A DNA stretch of 54,960 bases, taken from Alphaproteobacteria bacterium (GTDB taxonomy: Bacteria; Pseudomonadota; Alphaproteobacteria; SMXS01). Shown here piece after piece: positions 34,976 through 45,524 of this stretch. The stretch's first letter is position 1; every line of letters begins with the position of its first letter. The DNA lies in the NCBI GenBank assembly GCA_016124315.1, contig WGNW01000034.1, positions 1-54,960 of the forward strand. The letters run 5' to 3'. Both the position numbers and the translations under genes were made by a program. A model generated the notes under the pieces. The model was not told where the DNA came from, ran no database searches, and saw nothing but the letters and a program-made list of their open reading frames with translations.

Positions 34976-35030
34976 TGACACGCTCAGGTGTGGATTAAAT
35001 TTTTATACAAAAATATGGTGTAAATATGGC
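34976..35030 (-). promoter_or_regulatory. AT-rich promoter/operator region upstream of cysD
   Basis: This is the only strongly AT-rich block in the area. It contains the inverted repeat ATTTTT-ATAC-AAAAAT (34999-35014) and TATAAA-like boxes on the minus strand. It lies 100-155 bp upstream of the cysD GTG. The rest of 34876-35089 shows nothing else. Confidence 0.4.
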
Positions 35031-35089
35031 GCGCCAACCCGGGCTGGGGGACTTTGCAGGCCGGAGAGACGGGGACGGCGGGGCGGCGC

Positions 35090-36130
35090 CTAGAAGCCGA
35101 AGCTGGTGCCCAGGTAGAAGCTGCCGCCCAGGCCGTCCAGACTGGTGCCACGGAGCAGCGTGCGCGAGTCGAACAGCTTGAAGCGGCCGAGCAGGGTGAT
35201 GCCCGGGCGCAGCTGGTACGCGGCGCCGATCTCCAGGCTGTAGAGCTGGTCGACGTCGAGGGCGTTCACCAGGCTGATCGGGTTGCGGTCGACGAAGTAG
35301 CCGCCGACGGCGATGCTCGTGATCAGGCTGCCGAAATTGTAGCTCAGGCCCATGTCGTAGCTGTTGTAGCCCAGCGTGTCCCGATTGCCGCCATGGAGGT
35401 ACGACGCGGCGAACGTGAAGCCGCGGTAGCCCACGTTGAGGCCCACATTGTAGCTGGTGTCCGTCAGCGACAGCCGCGACGCGTCCAGGTAGGACAGGGT
35501 GTCCGGCTCGAAGGCCCGCGACATGATGGTGGAGGTCAGATAGATTTCGAAGCCGCGGCTCGCCGGGTTGAAGCCCAGCGGATCGTCGGCGGAATAGCCG
35601 GTGGCATAGCCGATGCGCAGGCCGGCATAGCGCGGCTCAAGCACGCCGGGATCGCGCAGCAGCGCCGTGGCGAGCGCCCTGTCCGGATTGACGGCAGCAG
35701 CCCGGCCGAGCAGCGTGCGGCCGTCGAGCCCCTGCGTCGTCATGGCGCTCCTCGCCGCGGGCGCATAGGGACCCGCGGTCACGCCGGCGGCGAAGTCGGA
35801 CACCGTGCCGACGTCGGTGCGGAACGAGAACCGGCTGGCCTCGCGCAGTTCGATCTGGTCGGACTCGTCCAGCTTGATGTCGACGCCCACGGATCCGCCA
35901 TCCGCCGTGGGCTGGATACGGATCATGCGGCCGTCGGGGCTGGGATTGAGGGCGGTATTGGGAGGCGCCGTGTCCTTTTCCAGGCCCTTCCAGGTCTTCG
36001 CCGGCGGCACCGGCTCGAGCAGCTGGAGATCGCCGCCGTCCACGAACTGGATGGAATCCTGCGCGAAAGCGCCGTGCCCGAAGGCAAACGCCATCAGCGA
36101 GACTCCGATCGTGCGCGTTAGCCGCCCCAT
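35090..36130 (-). CDS. Putative outer-membrane beta-barrel protein
   Basis: A 346-residue protein with a signal peptide (IGVSLMAFAFGHGAFA-Q). From about residue 195 there are alternating aromatic/small strands such as AGLRIGYATGYSADD, YNVGLNVGYRGFTFAASYLHG and YDMGLSYNFGSLITSIAVGGYF. The last residues are GGSFYLGTSFGF, ending in Phe as in many barrels. The N-terminal third (VDGGDLQLLEPVPP onward) has no barrel look. I do not recognise the family; a porin-like role is inferred. The longer frame to 36271 is not used. Confidence 0.7.
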   Translation of the reverse strand: MGRLTRTIGVSLMAFAFGHGAFAQDSIQFVDGGDLQLLEPVPPAKTWKGLEKDTAPPNTALNPSPDGRMIRIQPTADGGSVGVDIKLDESDQIELREASRFSFRTDVGTVSDFAAGVTAGPYAPAARSAMTTQGLDGRTLLGRAAAVNPDRALATALLRDPGVLEPRYAGLRIGYATGYSADDPLGFNPASRGFEIYLTSTIMSRAFEPDTLSYLDASRLSLTDTSYNVGLNVGYRGFTFAASYLHGGNRDTLGYNSYDMGLSYNFGSLITSIAVGGYFVDRNPISLVNALDVDQLYSLEIGAAYQLRPGITLLGRFKLFDSRTLLRGTSLDGLGGSFYLGTSFGF

Positions 36131-36471
36131 TGTTCGCTTGGGCCCGATGTGGACGGGCCGTGCTCCTGTTCGTTTCCTCTTCGACGTACGGTCGACCTGG
36201 ATATGGGATCCGCCGCACGCCATAACATGTGTGTTGGACCGGCTTATATTCCACTCCAACCGGCATGGCAAATCAAGAAGAGTCCTGTCTCCATACAGTG
36301 AAAATCCGGAAAACTTTCCGATATTTCCGGCATTCCGTTACGGCGACGTGTGCACACTCGCCGCGAGCCCGCTTGCCGCAACCGTCAAACCGGTTGTCCT
36401 ATCCTTCGCGCGGCCTGTATAAAGACGCGGCGGCGCGCCCCGCAGTCCCTTCATCAAACTGAGGCGAACAC
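36131..36471. other. Intergenic region with hairpins between two divergent genes
   Basis: This region holds no gene that I support. CGGAAA-AC-TTTCCG (36307-36320) is a short palindrome, with a further TTTCCGG at 36324. The best promoter (plus strand) is listed separately. Nothing else stands out. Confidence 0.6.
36394..36423 (+). promoter_or_regulatory. Candidate promoter of the DUF3576-leuS operon
   Basis: TTGTCC (36394-36399) and TATAAA (36418-36423) are separated by 18 bp. They lie about 48 bp before the DUF3576 start and before a row of co-directional genes. Confidence 0.55.
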
Positions 36472-36930
36472 ATGCCGAGGAAAGCTATTCCCATCATCGT
36501 GCTGGCCGGCGTTGCGGCCCTCGGGGCGTGCAGCAGCCACGGCAACAAGGACGTGGCCGCGCGCTACAAGCCGGTGTCGCTCCAGAACGCCGCGGCGATG
36601 ACGGTGAACGGCTATCTGTGGCAGGCCGCGCTCGAGACCCTGGACTTCATGCCGCTCGCCTCCACCGACGCGACGGGCGGCGTCATCGTCACCGACTGGT
36701 ACACCAACCCGTCCTCGCCGACGGAGCGCATGAAGGTGCAGGTGAACATCATGGATTCCCGGCTGCGCGCCGACGCGCTGAAGGTGACGGTGAACCGTGA
36801 GACGCGCTCGGGCAGCGGGGAATGGGTTTCGGCGCCGGTGCAGCAGACCACCGTGGCCGGGCTCGAGGACGCGATCCTGGTGCGCGCCCGGCAGCTGCGC
36901 ATCGGCACCGTGACGCGCAACAAAGACTGA
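36472..36930 (+). CDS. DUF3576 lipoprotein
   Basis: The 152-residue protein has a lipoprotein signal with lipobox LGAC (Cys20). The body includes [36 protein letters not shown] and a C-terminal [15 protein letters not shown]3576 is a family of alphaproteobacterial lipoproteins of unknown function, often next to leuS and lptE, as here. It ends 25 nt before leuS. Confidence 0.85.
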   Translation: MPRKAIPIIVLAGVAALGACSSHGNKDVAARYKPVSLQNAAAMTVNGYLWQAALETLDFMPLASTDATGGVIVTDWYTNPSSPTERMKVQVNIMDSRLRADALKVTVNRETRSGSGEWVSAPVQQTTVAGLEDAILVRARQLRIGTVTRNKD

Positions 36931-36955
36931 GAAATCCACCAGCAGAACGAGCCTG

Positions 36956-39517
36956 ATGAGCCGCTACAACGCCAAGGTCGCCGAGCGCAAGTGGCAGGAC
37001 CGGTGGGCCGCCCGTGACAGCTTCGGCACGCCCGACGACGAATCCGGCCGTCCCCGCTACTACGTGCTCGAGATGTTTCCCTATCCGTCCGGGCGCATTC
37101 ACATGGGCCACGTGCGCAATTACACCATGGGCGACGTGGTGGCCCGCTACAAGCGCGCCCGCGGCTTCGACGTGCTGCACCCGATGGGCTGGGACGCCTT
37201 CGGCATGCCCGCCGAGAACGCCGCGGCGGAACGCAAGGTGCATCCGGCGGCGTGGACCTACCAGAACATCGACACCATGCGCGGCCAGCTCAAGAGTCTG
37301 GGCCTCGCCATCGACTGGAAGCGCGAGTTCGCCACCTGCTCGCCCGACTATTACCGCCACGAGCAGGCGCTGTTCCTGGCGTTCTACGAGGCGGGGCTGG
37401 TGGAGCGCAAGAAGTCCCACGTGAACTGGGATCCGGTCGACCAGACCGTGCTCGCCAACGAACAGGTGATCGACGGCCGCGGCTGGCGCTCGGGGGCGCT
37501 GGTGGAGCTGCGCCACCTCTCCCAGTGGTTCTTCAAGATCACCGATTTCGCCGACGACCTGCTGGCGGGCCTCGACACCCTGGACCGCTGGCCGGACAAG
37601 GTGCGCATCATGCAGCGCAACTGGATCGGCCGGTCGGAAGGGGCGCGGGTGCATTTCCGCATCACCGGCGGCGAGGGCACCGTGGAGGTTTACACCACCC
37701 GGCCCGATACCCTGTTCGGCGCCAGCTTCTGCGCCATCGCCTCCGATCATCCGCTGTCCCGCCAGCTGGCCGCCGGGAATCCGGAGGTCGGGGCGTTCAT
37801 CGAGCTCTGCCACCAGAGCGGCACCAGCGAGGAAGCCATCGAGACCGCCGAGAAGCTGGGCTTCGACACCGGGCTTCGGGTGGCGCATCCCTTCGACGAA
37901 AGCTGGACCCTGCCCGTCTACATCGCCAACTTCGTGCTGATGGACTACGGCACCGGCGCCATCTTCGGCTGCCCGGCCCACGACCAGCGCGACCTGGATT
38001 TCGCCCGCAAGTACGGCCTGCCGGTGACGCCGGTAGTATTTCCCGAAGGCGAGACGCCGGAGAGCTTCAGCGTCGCCGACAAGGCCTATGACGGCGACGG
38101 CGTGCTGGGCAACTCGCGCTTCATGGACGGGCTCGCCGTGCCCGCGGCGAAGACGCGGGTGCTGGACGAGCTGGAGCGGCTGGGCGCCGGCACGCGCGAG
38201 GTGAATTACCGGCTGCGCGACTGGGGCGCTTCGCGCCAGCGCTACTGGGGCTGCCCGCTCCCGGCGGTCCACTGCGAGGCGTGCGGCGTGGTCCCGGTTC
38301 CGAAGGACCAGCTTCCCGTGCTGCTGCCCGACGACGTCACCTTCGACGTGCCGGGCAACCCGCTGGACCGCCATCCCACGTGGAAGCACGTGGACTGCCC
38401 ATCCTGCGGCGCGCCGGCCCGGCGCGAAACCGACACGTTCGACACCTTCGTCGACTCGTCCTGGTACTTCCTGCGCTTCTGCGGCCTCAACCCGGACGCG
38501 CCGCTGGACGCCGACGCCGTCGCCCGCTGGATGCCGGTGGACCAGTACATCGGCGGCGTCGAGCACGCGGTGCTGCACCTGCTCTACGCCCGGTTCTTCA
38601 CCCGCGCGCTGCAGAAATGCGGCTTCGTGTCGATGGCCGAGCCGTTCCAGGGCCTGTTCACCCAGGGCATGGTGAACCACGAGACCTACAAGGGCCCCGA
38701 CGGCAAGTGGCTGTCGCCCGAGGAGGTGGTCAGGGGCGAGGCCGGTCTTGCGACGAAGGACGGCCAGCCCGTGACGGTGGGACGCTCGGAGAAGATGAGC
38801 AAGTCCAAGAAGAACACCGTCGACCCGACCGACATCATCGCCACCTACGGCGCCGACACGGCGCGCTGGTACATGCTCTCCGACAGCCCGCCGGAGCGCG
38901 ACCTGGACTGGTCGGAAAGCGGCATCGAGGGCGCCTGGCGGCACAGCCAGCGCGTCTGGCGACTGGTTTCCGAGAACGCCGACGCGCTGCCGCCGGCCGA
39001 CGCGCCCGCGCCGGCGGGCCTGGGCGACGCGGCCGTCGCGCTGCGCCGGGCCGCTCACAAGGCGGTGAAGGGCGTGACCGACGGCATCGAGAACTTCCGC
39101 TTCAACACCGCCGTCGCCCAGCTCTACGAGTTAACCAACGCCGTCAGCGCGCTCAAGCCGGCGGACTTGGGCGACCGCTGGGCGCTGCGCGAGGCGCTGG
39201 AGTTCCTGGTACGGCTGAGCGAGCCGATGATGCCCCATCTGGCCGAGGAGGCCTGGGAGGCGCTGGGGCATGCGACGCCGCTGGTCGAGACCGCGTGGCC
39301 GGAGGCCGATCCGGCGCTGGTGGTGGACGAAACGGTAAAGGTCGCCGTGCAGGTCAACGGCAAGCTGCGCGCCACCATCGACCTGCCGCGCGACTCGGAC
39401 CGTGAGGCGGCCGAGCAGGCGGCCTTTGCCGAGCCCAAGGTGCAGCAGGCCGTCGCGGGCAAGGAAATCCGCAAGGTCATCGTCGTGCCGGGCCGCATCG
39501 TCAATATTGTGGCATGA
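36956..39517 (+). CDS. leuS: Leucyl-tRNA synthetase
   Basis: The 853-residue class Ia synthetase has the HIGH-type motif [15 protein letters not shown] near residue 42, then [16 protein letters not shown]. The CP1 editing domain is at about 220-430 ([13 protein letters not shown], ending [10 protein letters not shown]). The KMSKS motif is [16 protein letters not shown]-terminal extension carries the anticodon-binding and peptide-tail parts. The length is normal. It lies between DUF3576 and lptE. Confidence 0.97.
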   Translation: MSRYNAKVAERKWQDRWAARDSFGTPDDESGRPRYYVLEMFPYPSGRIHMGHVRNYTMGDVVARYKRARGFDVLHPMGWDAFGMPAENAAAERKVHPAAWTYQNIDTMRGQLKSLGLAIDWKREFATCSPDYYRHEQALFLAFYEAGLVERKKSHVNWDPVDQTVLANEQVIDGRGWRSGALVELRHLSQWFFKITDFADDLLAGLDTLDRWPDKVRIMQRNWIGRSEGARVHFRITGGEGTVEVYTTRPDTLFGASFCAIASDHPLSRQLAAGNPEVGAFIELCHQSGTSEEAIETAEKLGFDTGLRVAHPFDESWTLPVYIANFVLMDYGTGAIFGCPAHDQRDLDFARKYGLPVTPVVFPEGETPESFSVADKAYDGDGVLGNSRFMDGLAVPAAKTRVLDELERLGAGTREVNYRLRDWGASRQRYWGCPLPAVHCEACGVVPVPKDQLPVLLPDDVTFDVPGNPLDRHPTWKHVDCPSCGAPARRETDTFDTFVDSSWYFLRFCGLNPDAPLDADAVARWMPVDQYIGGVEHAVLHLLYARFFTRALQKCGFVSMAEPFQGLFTQGMVNHETYKGPDGKWLSPEEVVRGEAGLATKDGQPVTVGRSEKMSKSKKNTVDPTDIIATYGADTARWYMLSDSPPERDLDWSESGIEGAWRHSQRVWRLVSENADALPPADAPAPAGLGDAAVALRRAAHKAVKGVTDGIENFRFNTAVAQLYELTNAVSALKPADLGDRWALREALEFLVRLSEPMMPHLAEEAWEALGHATPLVETAWPEADPALVVDETVKVAVQVNGKLRATIDLPRDSDREAAEQAAFAEPKVQQAVAGKEIRKVIVVPGRIVNIVA

Positions 39518-39524
39518 TCGGCCG

Positions 39525-40028
39525 ATGCGCCGGCTGCTGCTCACCCTGACCTTCTGCCTCGCCCTGCCGGGCTGCGGCTTCCAGCCCATGTACGGGGCCG
39601 ACAGCACCGGCGCGCGTCCGGCGGTGGTCCAGAAGCTCGCCAGCATCCACATCCGCCCCATTCCCGACCGGCTGGGCCAGGTGGTGCGCAATCAGCTTCT
39701 CGACGCCATCAACCCGACCGGGCAGCCGGACCACCCGGCCTACGAGCTCGGCCTGCTGGTGGGCGAGGAGCGCGAGGACGTCGGCCTGCGCGAGAACGCC
39801 TCGGCGACCCGCGCCAACTACCGCATGAGTGCCAAGTTCGAACTGCGGGACGCCAACAGCAACGATCTGGTCTATTCCGGCACAACCTGGGCGGAGACCT
39901 CCTTCGACATCGTCCAGCAGGACTATCCGACCGTGATCGCCCAGCAGGACGCCCGCCAGCGGCTCGCCGTGCAGCTCGCCGACGAGATCCGCACCCGGCT
40001 GGCGGTGTTCTTCACCAAGGGCAAATAG
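39525..40028 (+). CDS. lptE: LPS assembly lipoprotein LptE
   Basis: LptE plugs the LptD barrel that inserts LPS in the outer membrane. The 167-residue protein has signal and lipobox LPGCGFQPMY, the YELGLLVGEEREDVGLREN segment, YRMSAKFELRDANSNDLVYSG and a C-terminal DEIRTRLAVFF, matching alphaproteobacterial LptE. I placed the start at the ATG at 39525, 8 nt after the leuS stop; longer starts lack a signal. Confidence 0.85.
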   Translation: MRRLLLTLTFCLALPGCGFQPMYGADSTGARPAVVQKLASIHIRPIPDRLGQVVRNQLLDAINPTGQPDHPAYELGLLVGEEREDVGLRENASATRANYRMSAKFELRDANSNDLVYSGTTWAETSFDIVQQDYPTVIAQQDARQRLAVQLADEIRTRLAVFFTKGK

Positions 40029-40048
40029 GCAACAGGCCGCCGCCGCCC

Positions 40049-40054
40049 TATAAT
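40049..40054 (+). promoter_or_regulatory. Perfect -10 hexamer just before holA
   Basis: TATAAT at 40049-40054 lies 8 nt before the holA ATG. Upstream, TAGGCA (40026-40031), 17 bp away, is a partial -35. A start point 6-7 nt after the hexamer would give a nearly leaderless holA mRNA. Confidence 0.45.
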
Positions 40055-40062
40055 GGGGCGGC

Positions 40063-41082
40063 ATGAAATACACCCCCGCCCAGCTCAAGCGCTTCGTCGA
40101 CAGGCCCGACGCCGATTTGCGCGCGCTGCTGCTGTTCGGCACCGACGAGGGCCTGGTGCGCGAACGGGCGACGGCGGTCGCCGTTGCCATCGCGGAGGAC
40201 CCGAAGGACCCGTTCCGCGTTGCGGACCTGGACGCCGGCGCGCTGCTGGCCGACCCGGCCCGGCTGGCGGACGAGGCCGCCGCCATCTCCATGATGGGCG
40301 GGCGCCGGCTGGTGCGCGTGTTCCAGGCCGCCGATAGATTATCCAGCCTTTTCAAGGGTTTCCTGACCGACCCGCCGGGCGACGGCTTCGTCCTGCTGAT
40401 CGCCGGCGAGCTGTCGCGCGGCAGCAGCCTGCGCAAGGCGTTCGAGGATGCAGGCAACGCCGCGGCGGTGGAATGCGCCAACGACAGCGCCGAGACCCTG
40501 GACGGCCTGATCGACGAGATCCTCGGCAAGCAGGGCGTCAGCGAGGAGGCGCGGGGCCATCTGCGCGCCAACCTCGGCGGCGACCGCATGGTCAGCCGGC
40601 AGGAGTTGAACAAGCTGGCGCTCTACAAGCAGGGCGACGACACGCCGGTCTCGCTGGGGGACGCCCGCGCCTGCGTCGGCGACTCATCCGCCGAAGTGTT
40701 CGACGCGGTGGGCGGCGCGGCGGTGCGCGGGGACATGGCGGCGCTGATGGCGGCGCTCGCCCGCGCCGCCGACAGCGGCGACAGCCCGATCGGCCTGCTG
40801 CGGCTCACCGCCCGGCGGCTGCAGCGGCTGCACCTGGCGGCGAGCCTCGTCGACCGGGGCGTGGCCGTCGACGCGGCGCTGCGGGCGCTGAAGCCGCCCG
40901 CGTTCCGCCGGGAGGCGAGCGAGATGCGCATGCTGCTGGGCCGCTGGAGCGTCGGCAAGCTGGCGGCCGCGCTCGCCCTGCTGCTGGAGGCGGAGATGCA
41001 GTGCAAGACCACGGGCATGCCCGCCGAGGCGATCGCGGCAAGGGCGATGATGCGGCTCGCGGCAGCGGCCCGGGCCGGCTGA
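40063..41082 (+). CDS. holA: DNA polymerase III delta subunit
   Basis: Delta opens the beta clamp within the clamp loader. The 339-residue protein has the N-terminal LLLFGTDEGLVRERA, MMGGRRLVRV, GFVLLIAGELSRGSSLRKA, the central GDRMVSRQELNKLALYK and the C-terminal collar region. The length is normal. It may be co-transcribed with lptE and also have its own promoter. It converges on parB, 114 nt away; that space (41083-41196) shows nothing distinctive. Confidence 0.92.
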   Translation: MKYTPAQLKRFVDRPDADLRALLLFGTDEGLVRERATAVAVAIAEDPKDPFRVADLDAGALLADPARLADEAAAISMMGGRRLVRVFQAADRLSSLFKGFLTDPPGDGFVLLIAGELSRGSSLRKAFEDAGNAAAVECANDSAETLDGLIDEILGKQGVSEEARGHLRANLGGDRMVSRQELNKLALYKQGDDTPVSLGDARACVGDSSAEVFDAVGGAAVRGDMAALMAALARAADSGDSPIGLLRLTARRLQRLHLAASLVDRGVAVDAALRALKPPAFRREASEMRMLLGRWSVGKLAAALALLLEAEMQCKTTGMPAEAIAARAMMRLAAAARAG

Positions 41083-41196
41083 GCGCTTTACCTCACGCTG
41101 GCGGGAGGAGCAGGGGGGGACTGGATCCGGCTTTGCTTAACATAACCATGATTCCGCTCGACTCGCGGTGTCGCCACGGCTGGCGGACGGATGTCG

Positions 41197-42087
41197 TCAG
41201 CGCGGCGAGCGCGACACCAGCTTGCCGGTGATCTCGTCGAGCTGGTCCAGGGTGCGGTAGCGGATGGTGAGCGACCCGCCGCCGGCTCCCTTGTGATCGA
41301 TGGAGACCCGCAGGCCGAGCGCGCCGCTGAGCTGCCGCTCCAGCGCCCGGGTGTCCGCGTCCTTGGTCGATCCGGAGGAGCCGCCGGCGCTCTCGCCGGG
41401 CGACTTGCGCGCCAGATCCTCGGCCTGTCGGACGTTGAGCCCCTTGTCGACGATCTGCCGGGCCAGCCATTCGGCGTTGTCCGAGGTCACCAGCGCCCGG
41501 GCATGGCCCATGCTGAGGGCGCCGCTCTCCAGCAGGCCCTGGACCTTCCCTGGCAGGCTGAGCAGCCGCATCATGTTGGCCACGTGGGAACGGCTCTTGC
41601 CGACCGTCTCGGCGATTTCCTGCTGGCTGTGGCCGAACTCGTCGACCAACCGTCGGTAGCCCCGCGCCTCGTCCATGGGCGACAGATCCTGCCGCTGGAC
41701 GTTCTCGACGATGGCGATCTCGAGGGATTCGGTGTCGGTGAGGCTGCGCTCGACCACCGGCACGACATGCAGCCTGGCGCGCTGCGCCGCCCGCCAGCGG
41801 CGCTCGCCGGCGACGATCTCGTAGTCGCCGGGCCGGCCCTCGTAGGGCCGCACCAGGATCGGCTGCAGGACGCCCCGCGCGCGGATCGAGGCCGCAAGGT
41901 CCTCGATCGCCGCGTCGTCGAACCGGGTGCGCGGCTGGTAGCGGTTGGGATGCAGCTTCTCGATGGGCAGCTCGCGGGTGCCGCGCGGCGGCGCCTCGAC
42001 GGCGCCGGGCTCGTCGCCCAGCAGGGCGGAAAGGCCGCGGCCAAGGCCGCCGGGACGGCGTCGGGGGGTCTTGTCGTCGGTGGGCAT
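41197..42087 (-). CDS. parB: Chromosome partitioning protein ParB
   Basis: ParB binds parS and spreads to load SMC and segregate origins. The 296-residue protein has the N-terminal GGLGRGLSALLGD, the CTPase-type segment LPIEKLHPNRYQPRTRFDD and VAGERRWRAAQRA, the HTH EIAETVGKSRSHVANMMRLL, and the C-terminal dimer region ending TLDQLDEITGKLVSRS. It lies after parA on the minus strand with three parS-like sites within 4 kb. Confidence 0.96.
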   Translation of the reverse strand: MPTDDKTPRRRPGGLGRGLSALLGDEPGAVEAPPRGTRELPIEKLHPNRYQPRTRFDDAAIEDLAASIRARGVLQPILVRPYEGRPGDYEIVAGERRWRAAQRARLHVVPVVERSLTDTESLEIAIVENVQRQDLSPMDEARGYRRLVDEFGHSQQEIAETVGKSRSHVANMMRLLSLPGKVQGLLESGALSMGHARALVTSDNAEWLARQIVDKGLNVRQAEDLARKSPGESAGGSSGSTKDADTRALERQLSGALGLRVSIDHKGAGGGSLTIRYRTLDQLDEITGKLVSRSPR

Positions 42088-42103
42088 TCGGTCTCCGGAT
42101 CGG

Positions 42104-42940
42104 TCAGGCGGCGGTGAGGGTGCGCTCGCGGCGCAGCAGCTCGGAGGCGAGCTTGATGTAGGCGACGCTGCCCGGGCAGCGCATGTCGTAGACCAGCGCC
42201 GGCTTGCCGTGGCTGGGCGCCTCCGACAGGCGGACGTTGCGGGGGATGATGGTCTTGAACACCACGTCGCCCATGAAGTCGCGCACGTCGTCCTCCACCT
42301 GCCCCGACAACCGGTTGCGGCGGTCGAACATGGTCAGCACCACGCCCTCCAGCTTGAGCGCCGGATTGAACGCCGAGCGCACCCGCTCGACGGTCTTCAT
42401 CAGCATGCTGAGCCCTTCCAGGGCGAAGAACTCGCACTGCAGCGGCACCAGCACCGTATCGGCGGCCACCAGCGCGTTGAGGGTGAGCAGCCCCAGCGAC
42501 GGCGGCGAATCGATCAGCACGTAGTCGAAGGCTTCGAGGACCTGGTCGGATTCGGGATTTCGCAGCGCGCGCCGCAGGCGTTGCGCCCGTTCCTCGGCGC
42601 TCACCAGCTCCAGCTCGGCGCCGGCCAGGTCCACGGTGGACGGCACCAGCCGCAGGCCGGGAATGTCCGTATCGATCAGCGCATCGCCGAGCTCGGCATC
42701 GCCCATCAGCACGTCGTAGACGCTGACCTTGCGCGCCGCCCGGTTGATCCCCAGCCCGGTGCTGGCGTTGCCCTGGGGGTCGAGGTCGATGACCAGCACC
42801 GACTTCTTGGTCGCCGCCAGCGCCGTGGCCAGGTTGATCGCGGTGGTGGTCTTGCCGACGCCGCCCTTCTGGTTGGCGACGCTGATGATCCGGCCGCCGC
42901 GCTTCGGCTCTTCCTTGGGCTCAGTGTTGAGAAACAGCAC
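42104..42940 (-). CDS. parA: Chromosome partitioning ATPase ParA
   Basis: ParA is the ATPase that moves ParB-parS complexes. The 278-residue protein has the deviant Walker A KGGVGKTT (residues 25-32), VIDLDPQGNASTGLG, and IDSPPSLGLLTLNALVAA. I placed the start at the GTG at 42940. The region overlaps the 3' end of rsmG by 20 bases, so the order is rsmG-parA-parB. Confidence 0.96.
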   Translation of the reverse strand: MLFLNTEPKEEPKRGGRIISVANQKGGVGKTTTAINLATALAATKKSVLVIDLDPQGNASTGLGINRAARKVSVYDVLMGDAELGDALIDTDIPGLRLVPSTVDLAGAELELVSAEERAQRLRRALRNPESDQVLEAFDYVLIDSPPSLGLLTLNALVAADTVLVPLQCEFFALEGLSMLMKTVERVRSAFNPALKLEGVVLTMFDRRNRLSGQVEDDVRDFMGDVVFKTIIPRNVRLSEAPSHGKPALVYDMRCPGSVAYIKLASELLRRERTLTAA

Positions 42941-43553
42941 GTCCGATATCCTGCAGTTGCACGATCCTCGCCTCCGGGTCGGTGGCGCTGGGAAAGGTTT
43001 CCGCACGGAACCGCCAGCGTTCGCGGGCCGAATCGATCTCCGCCGCCGCGTCCCGCCCCTTCAGGAAGATCGCCCGGCCGCCCGGATCGAGCAGCGGCGC
43101 GGCGTAGTCCAGAAGGCGCGTCAGCGGCGCGCAGGCCCGCGCCGTGACGATGTCCGCGGACACGCCCTCCAGGGCCTCCAGCCGCGACGGCAGCAGCTTA
43201 ACAGAAACCCCGGTCACGCGGGCGGCTTCTTGCAGAAAAGTGAGCTTGCGGCGGTCACTGTCGACCAGCGTCCAGGTCCCCGCGCCGAGCACCTCCAGCA
43301 CCAGGCCGGGAAAGCCGGCGCCGCTGCCCATGTCGAGGCAGCGGGGCTGCTCGCCCGCCGCCCGGACGAGAGGGGCGAGTTGGGCCGAATCGAGGAAATG
43401 GCGGCGCCACAAGTCGGGCAGGGTGGCGGCCGAGACCAGGTTGATGGACCGCTGCCACTTGCGCAGCAGCGCCGCGTAGGCCCTCAGCCGCTCCAGTGTT
43501 TCACGTGAAACATCGACCGCCTGCAGGAACGCGGCTTCCCCGGACTCGCTCAC
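42921..43553 (-). CDS. rsmG: 16S rRNA m7G527 methyltransferase
   Basis: RsmG methylates G527 of 16S rRNA. The 210-residue protein has [21 protein letters not shown], the SAM site [15 protein letters not shown] and [13 protein letters not shown], and [15 protein letters not shown] use the GTG at 43553, which overlaps the mnmG TGA by 4 bases, suggesting coupled translation. A consensus parS lies within its 5' part. Confidence 0.95.
   Translation of the reverse strand: MSESGEAAFLQAVDVSRETLERLRAYAALLRKWQRSINLVSAATLPDLWRRHFLDSAQLAPLVRAAGEQPRCLDMGSGAGFPGLVLEVLGAGTWTLVDSDRRKLTFLQEAARVTGVSVKLLPSRLEALEGVSADIVTARACAPLTRLLDYAAPLLDPGGRAIFLKGRDAAAEIDSARERWRFRAETFPSATDPEARIVQLQDIGRAVSQH
43497..43512. promoter_or_regulatory. 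parS site 1 (perfect)
   Basis: TGTTTCACGTGAAACA is a perfect 16-bp palindrome identical to the chromosomal parS consensus. It lies inside rsmG. Confidence 0.92.
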
Positions 43554-45442
43554 GCCCGTCGCTTCTGCGGCTCCGTGCCCGTGGCGCGGCGGACATGCCC
43601 CAGCAGCGCGGTCAGCGCCGCCGGTGTCACACCGGAGATGCGGGCCGCCGCGCCCAGGGTGACCGGACGCGTCCGCAGCAGCTTCTCGCGGATCTCGTTG
43701 GAGAGGCCGGCAACGGCGCCGTAGTCCAGATCGGACGGCAGCGCCAGGGATTCGTCGCGCCGGAAGGCGACGATGTCGGCCTCCTGCCGCGCCATGTAGC
43801 CGGCATAACGGCCGTCGATCTCCAGCTGCTCGCGCACGGCGGCGCCGAAGCGGCCGAGAGCCGGCCAGAGGCCCGCCAACCGATCCACCGTCATCTCGGG
43901 CAGCGCCAGCAGTTCGTGGGCGGAGCGACGGCGGCCGTCCTGATTCACCTGGAGGCCGTGGCCGGCCGCCTCGTTGGGCGTCAGCGACAGGGAGCGGGCG
44001 AGGGCGCGCGCCTCGTCCAGCGCCTGCATCTTGGCTTCGAACGCGCGCGCGCGGGCCGCACCCACGCAACCGACAGCCATGCCGCGCGCCGTCAGCCGCT
44101 GGTCGGCGTTGTCGGCCCGCAGCCGCAGCCGGTATTCGGCGCGGGAGGTGAACATGCGGTAGGGCTCCTGGGTGCCCCGCGTCACCAGGTCGTCGATCAT
44201 CACGCCGATATAGGCCTCGGCCCGGTCGAGCACGAAAGGCGCCGAACCGCCGGCCGACAGCGCCGCGTTCAGCCCGGCCACCAGCCCCTGCGCGGCGGCC
44301 TCCTCGTAGCCCGTGGTGCCGTTGATCTGCCCGGCGAAGAACAGTCCCTCGATCTTGCGCAACTCCAGCGTCGCCCGCAGCTCGCGGGGATCGACGAAGT
44401 CGTACTCGATGGCATAGCCCGGCTGCAGCATGGAAGCGCGCTCCAGGCCCGGGATGGTCTTCAGCATCTCGAGTTGGACCTCGGGCGGCAGGGACGTGGA
44501 GATGCCGTTCGGGTAGACCGTGTGGTCGTCAAGCCCTTCGGGCTCCAGGAAGATCTGGTGCCGGTCCCGGTCGCCGAAGCGCACCACCTTGTCCTCGATC
44601 GACGGACAGTAGCGCGGGCCTTGGGACTCGATCTGGCCGGAATACATCGGCGCCCGGTGCAGATTGTCGCGGATCAGCCGATGGGTCGCCCCGTTGGTGT
44701 AGGTGATGTGGCAGTTCACCTGCGGAGTCGCGATCCGCTCGGTGAGGAACGAGAACGGCACCGGCGGGTCATCACCCGGCTGCACCTCCAGGCTGGACCA
44801 GTCGATGGTGCGGCCGTCCAGCCTGGCTGGCGTGCCGGTCTTCAGCCGGCCAACCCGGAGACCGAGCCGCCGCAGCGTGCGCGACAGGCCGAGGGAGGCC
44901 GCGTCACCGATGCGGCCGCCTGCCGTCTTCCGCTCGCCCATGTGGATGACGCCGCCGAGGAACGTGCCCGTGGTCAGGACCACCCGGCCGGCGCGGATTT
45001 CCTCGCCGTCACCGGTGATCACGCCCGCCACGCGCGCCACCACGTCGGCGCCGGCGCCCTGCGGCTCCAGCAGGAGGTCCTCGACCGCAGCGGCACGAAC
45101 GTCAAGACCGGGGTGATCCAGCAGCGCCGCCTGCATGGTCTGCCGGTAGAGCTTGCGGTCGGCCTGGGCGCGCGGGCCGCGCACCGCCGGTCCCTTGCGC
45201 CGGTTCAGCAGCCGGAACTGGATGCCGGCGGCGTCCGCCACGCGGCCCATCAGCCCGTCGAGGGCGTCGACCTCACGCACCAGATGGCCCTTGCCCAGCC
45301 CGCCGATCGCCGGGTTGCAGGACATCTGGCCGACGGTCTCGATCTTGTGGGTCAGCAGCAGCGCGCGCGCGCCGGTCCGCGCCGCGGCAGAAGCCGCTTC
45401 GCACCCTGCGTGTCCGCCTCCGATGACGATGACGTCGTACAT
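43550..45442 (-). CDS. mnmG: tRNA uridine 5-carboxymethylaminomethyl synthase MnmG
   Basis: MnmG, with MnmE, modifies U34 of some tRNAs. The 630-residue FAD protein has [42 protein letters not shown], the [10 protein letters not shown] motif and the [20 protein letters not shown] signature. The C-terminal region ([12 protein letters not shown]) is normal in length. It lies before rsmG and after the SpoIIAA-like gene. Confidence 0.97.
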   Translation of the reverse strand: MYDVIVIGGGHAGCEAASAAARTGARALLLTHKIETVGQMSCNPAIGGLGKGHLVREVDALDGLMGRVADAAGIQFRLLNRRKGPAVRGPRAQADRKLYRQTMQAALLDHPGLDVRAAAVEDLLLEPQGAGADVVARVAGVITGDGEEIRAGRVVLTTGTFLGGVIHMGERKTAGGRIGDAASLGLSRTLRRLGLRVGRLKTGTPARLDGRTIDWSSLEVQPGDDPPVPFSFLTERIATPQVNCHITYTNGATHRLIRDNLHRAPMYSGQIESQGPRYCPSIEDKVVRFGDRDRHQIFLEPEGLDDHTVYPNGISTSLPPEVQLEMLKTIPGLERASMLQPGYAIEYDFVDPRELRATLELRKIEGLFFAGQINGTTGYEEAAAQGLVAGLNAALSAGGSAPFVLDRAEAYIGVMIDDLVTRGTQEPYRMFTSRAEYRLRLRADNADQRLTARGMAVGCVGAARARAFEAKMQALDEARALARSLSLTPNEAAGHGLQVNQDGRRRSAHELLALPEMTVDRLAGLWPALGRFGAAVREQLEIDGRYAGYMARQEADIVAFRRDESLALPSDLDYGAVAGLSNEIREKLLRTRPVTLGAAARISGVTPAALTALLGHVRRATGTEPQKRRA

Positions 45443-45503
45443 GCTCGCTCCGGTTTGGCGCGCACTCTATGTCGCGCCCGGTCCGGGAACAAGGCCGCAG
45501 GGC

Positions 45504-45519
45504 CGTTTCACGTGAAACA
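45504..45519. promoter_or_regulatory. parS site 2 (15 of 16)
   Basis: CGTTTCACGTGAAACA matches parS at 15 of 16 positions. It lies between mnmG and the SpoIIAA-like gene. Confidence 0.85.
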
Positions 45520-45524
45520 ACCGC

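Noticed and set aside
41130..41150. TTAACATAACC upstream of parB as a possible CtrA site
   Set aside because: Only one TTAA half-site, without a second at the right distance.
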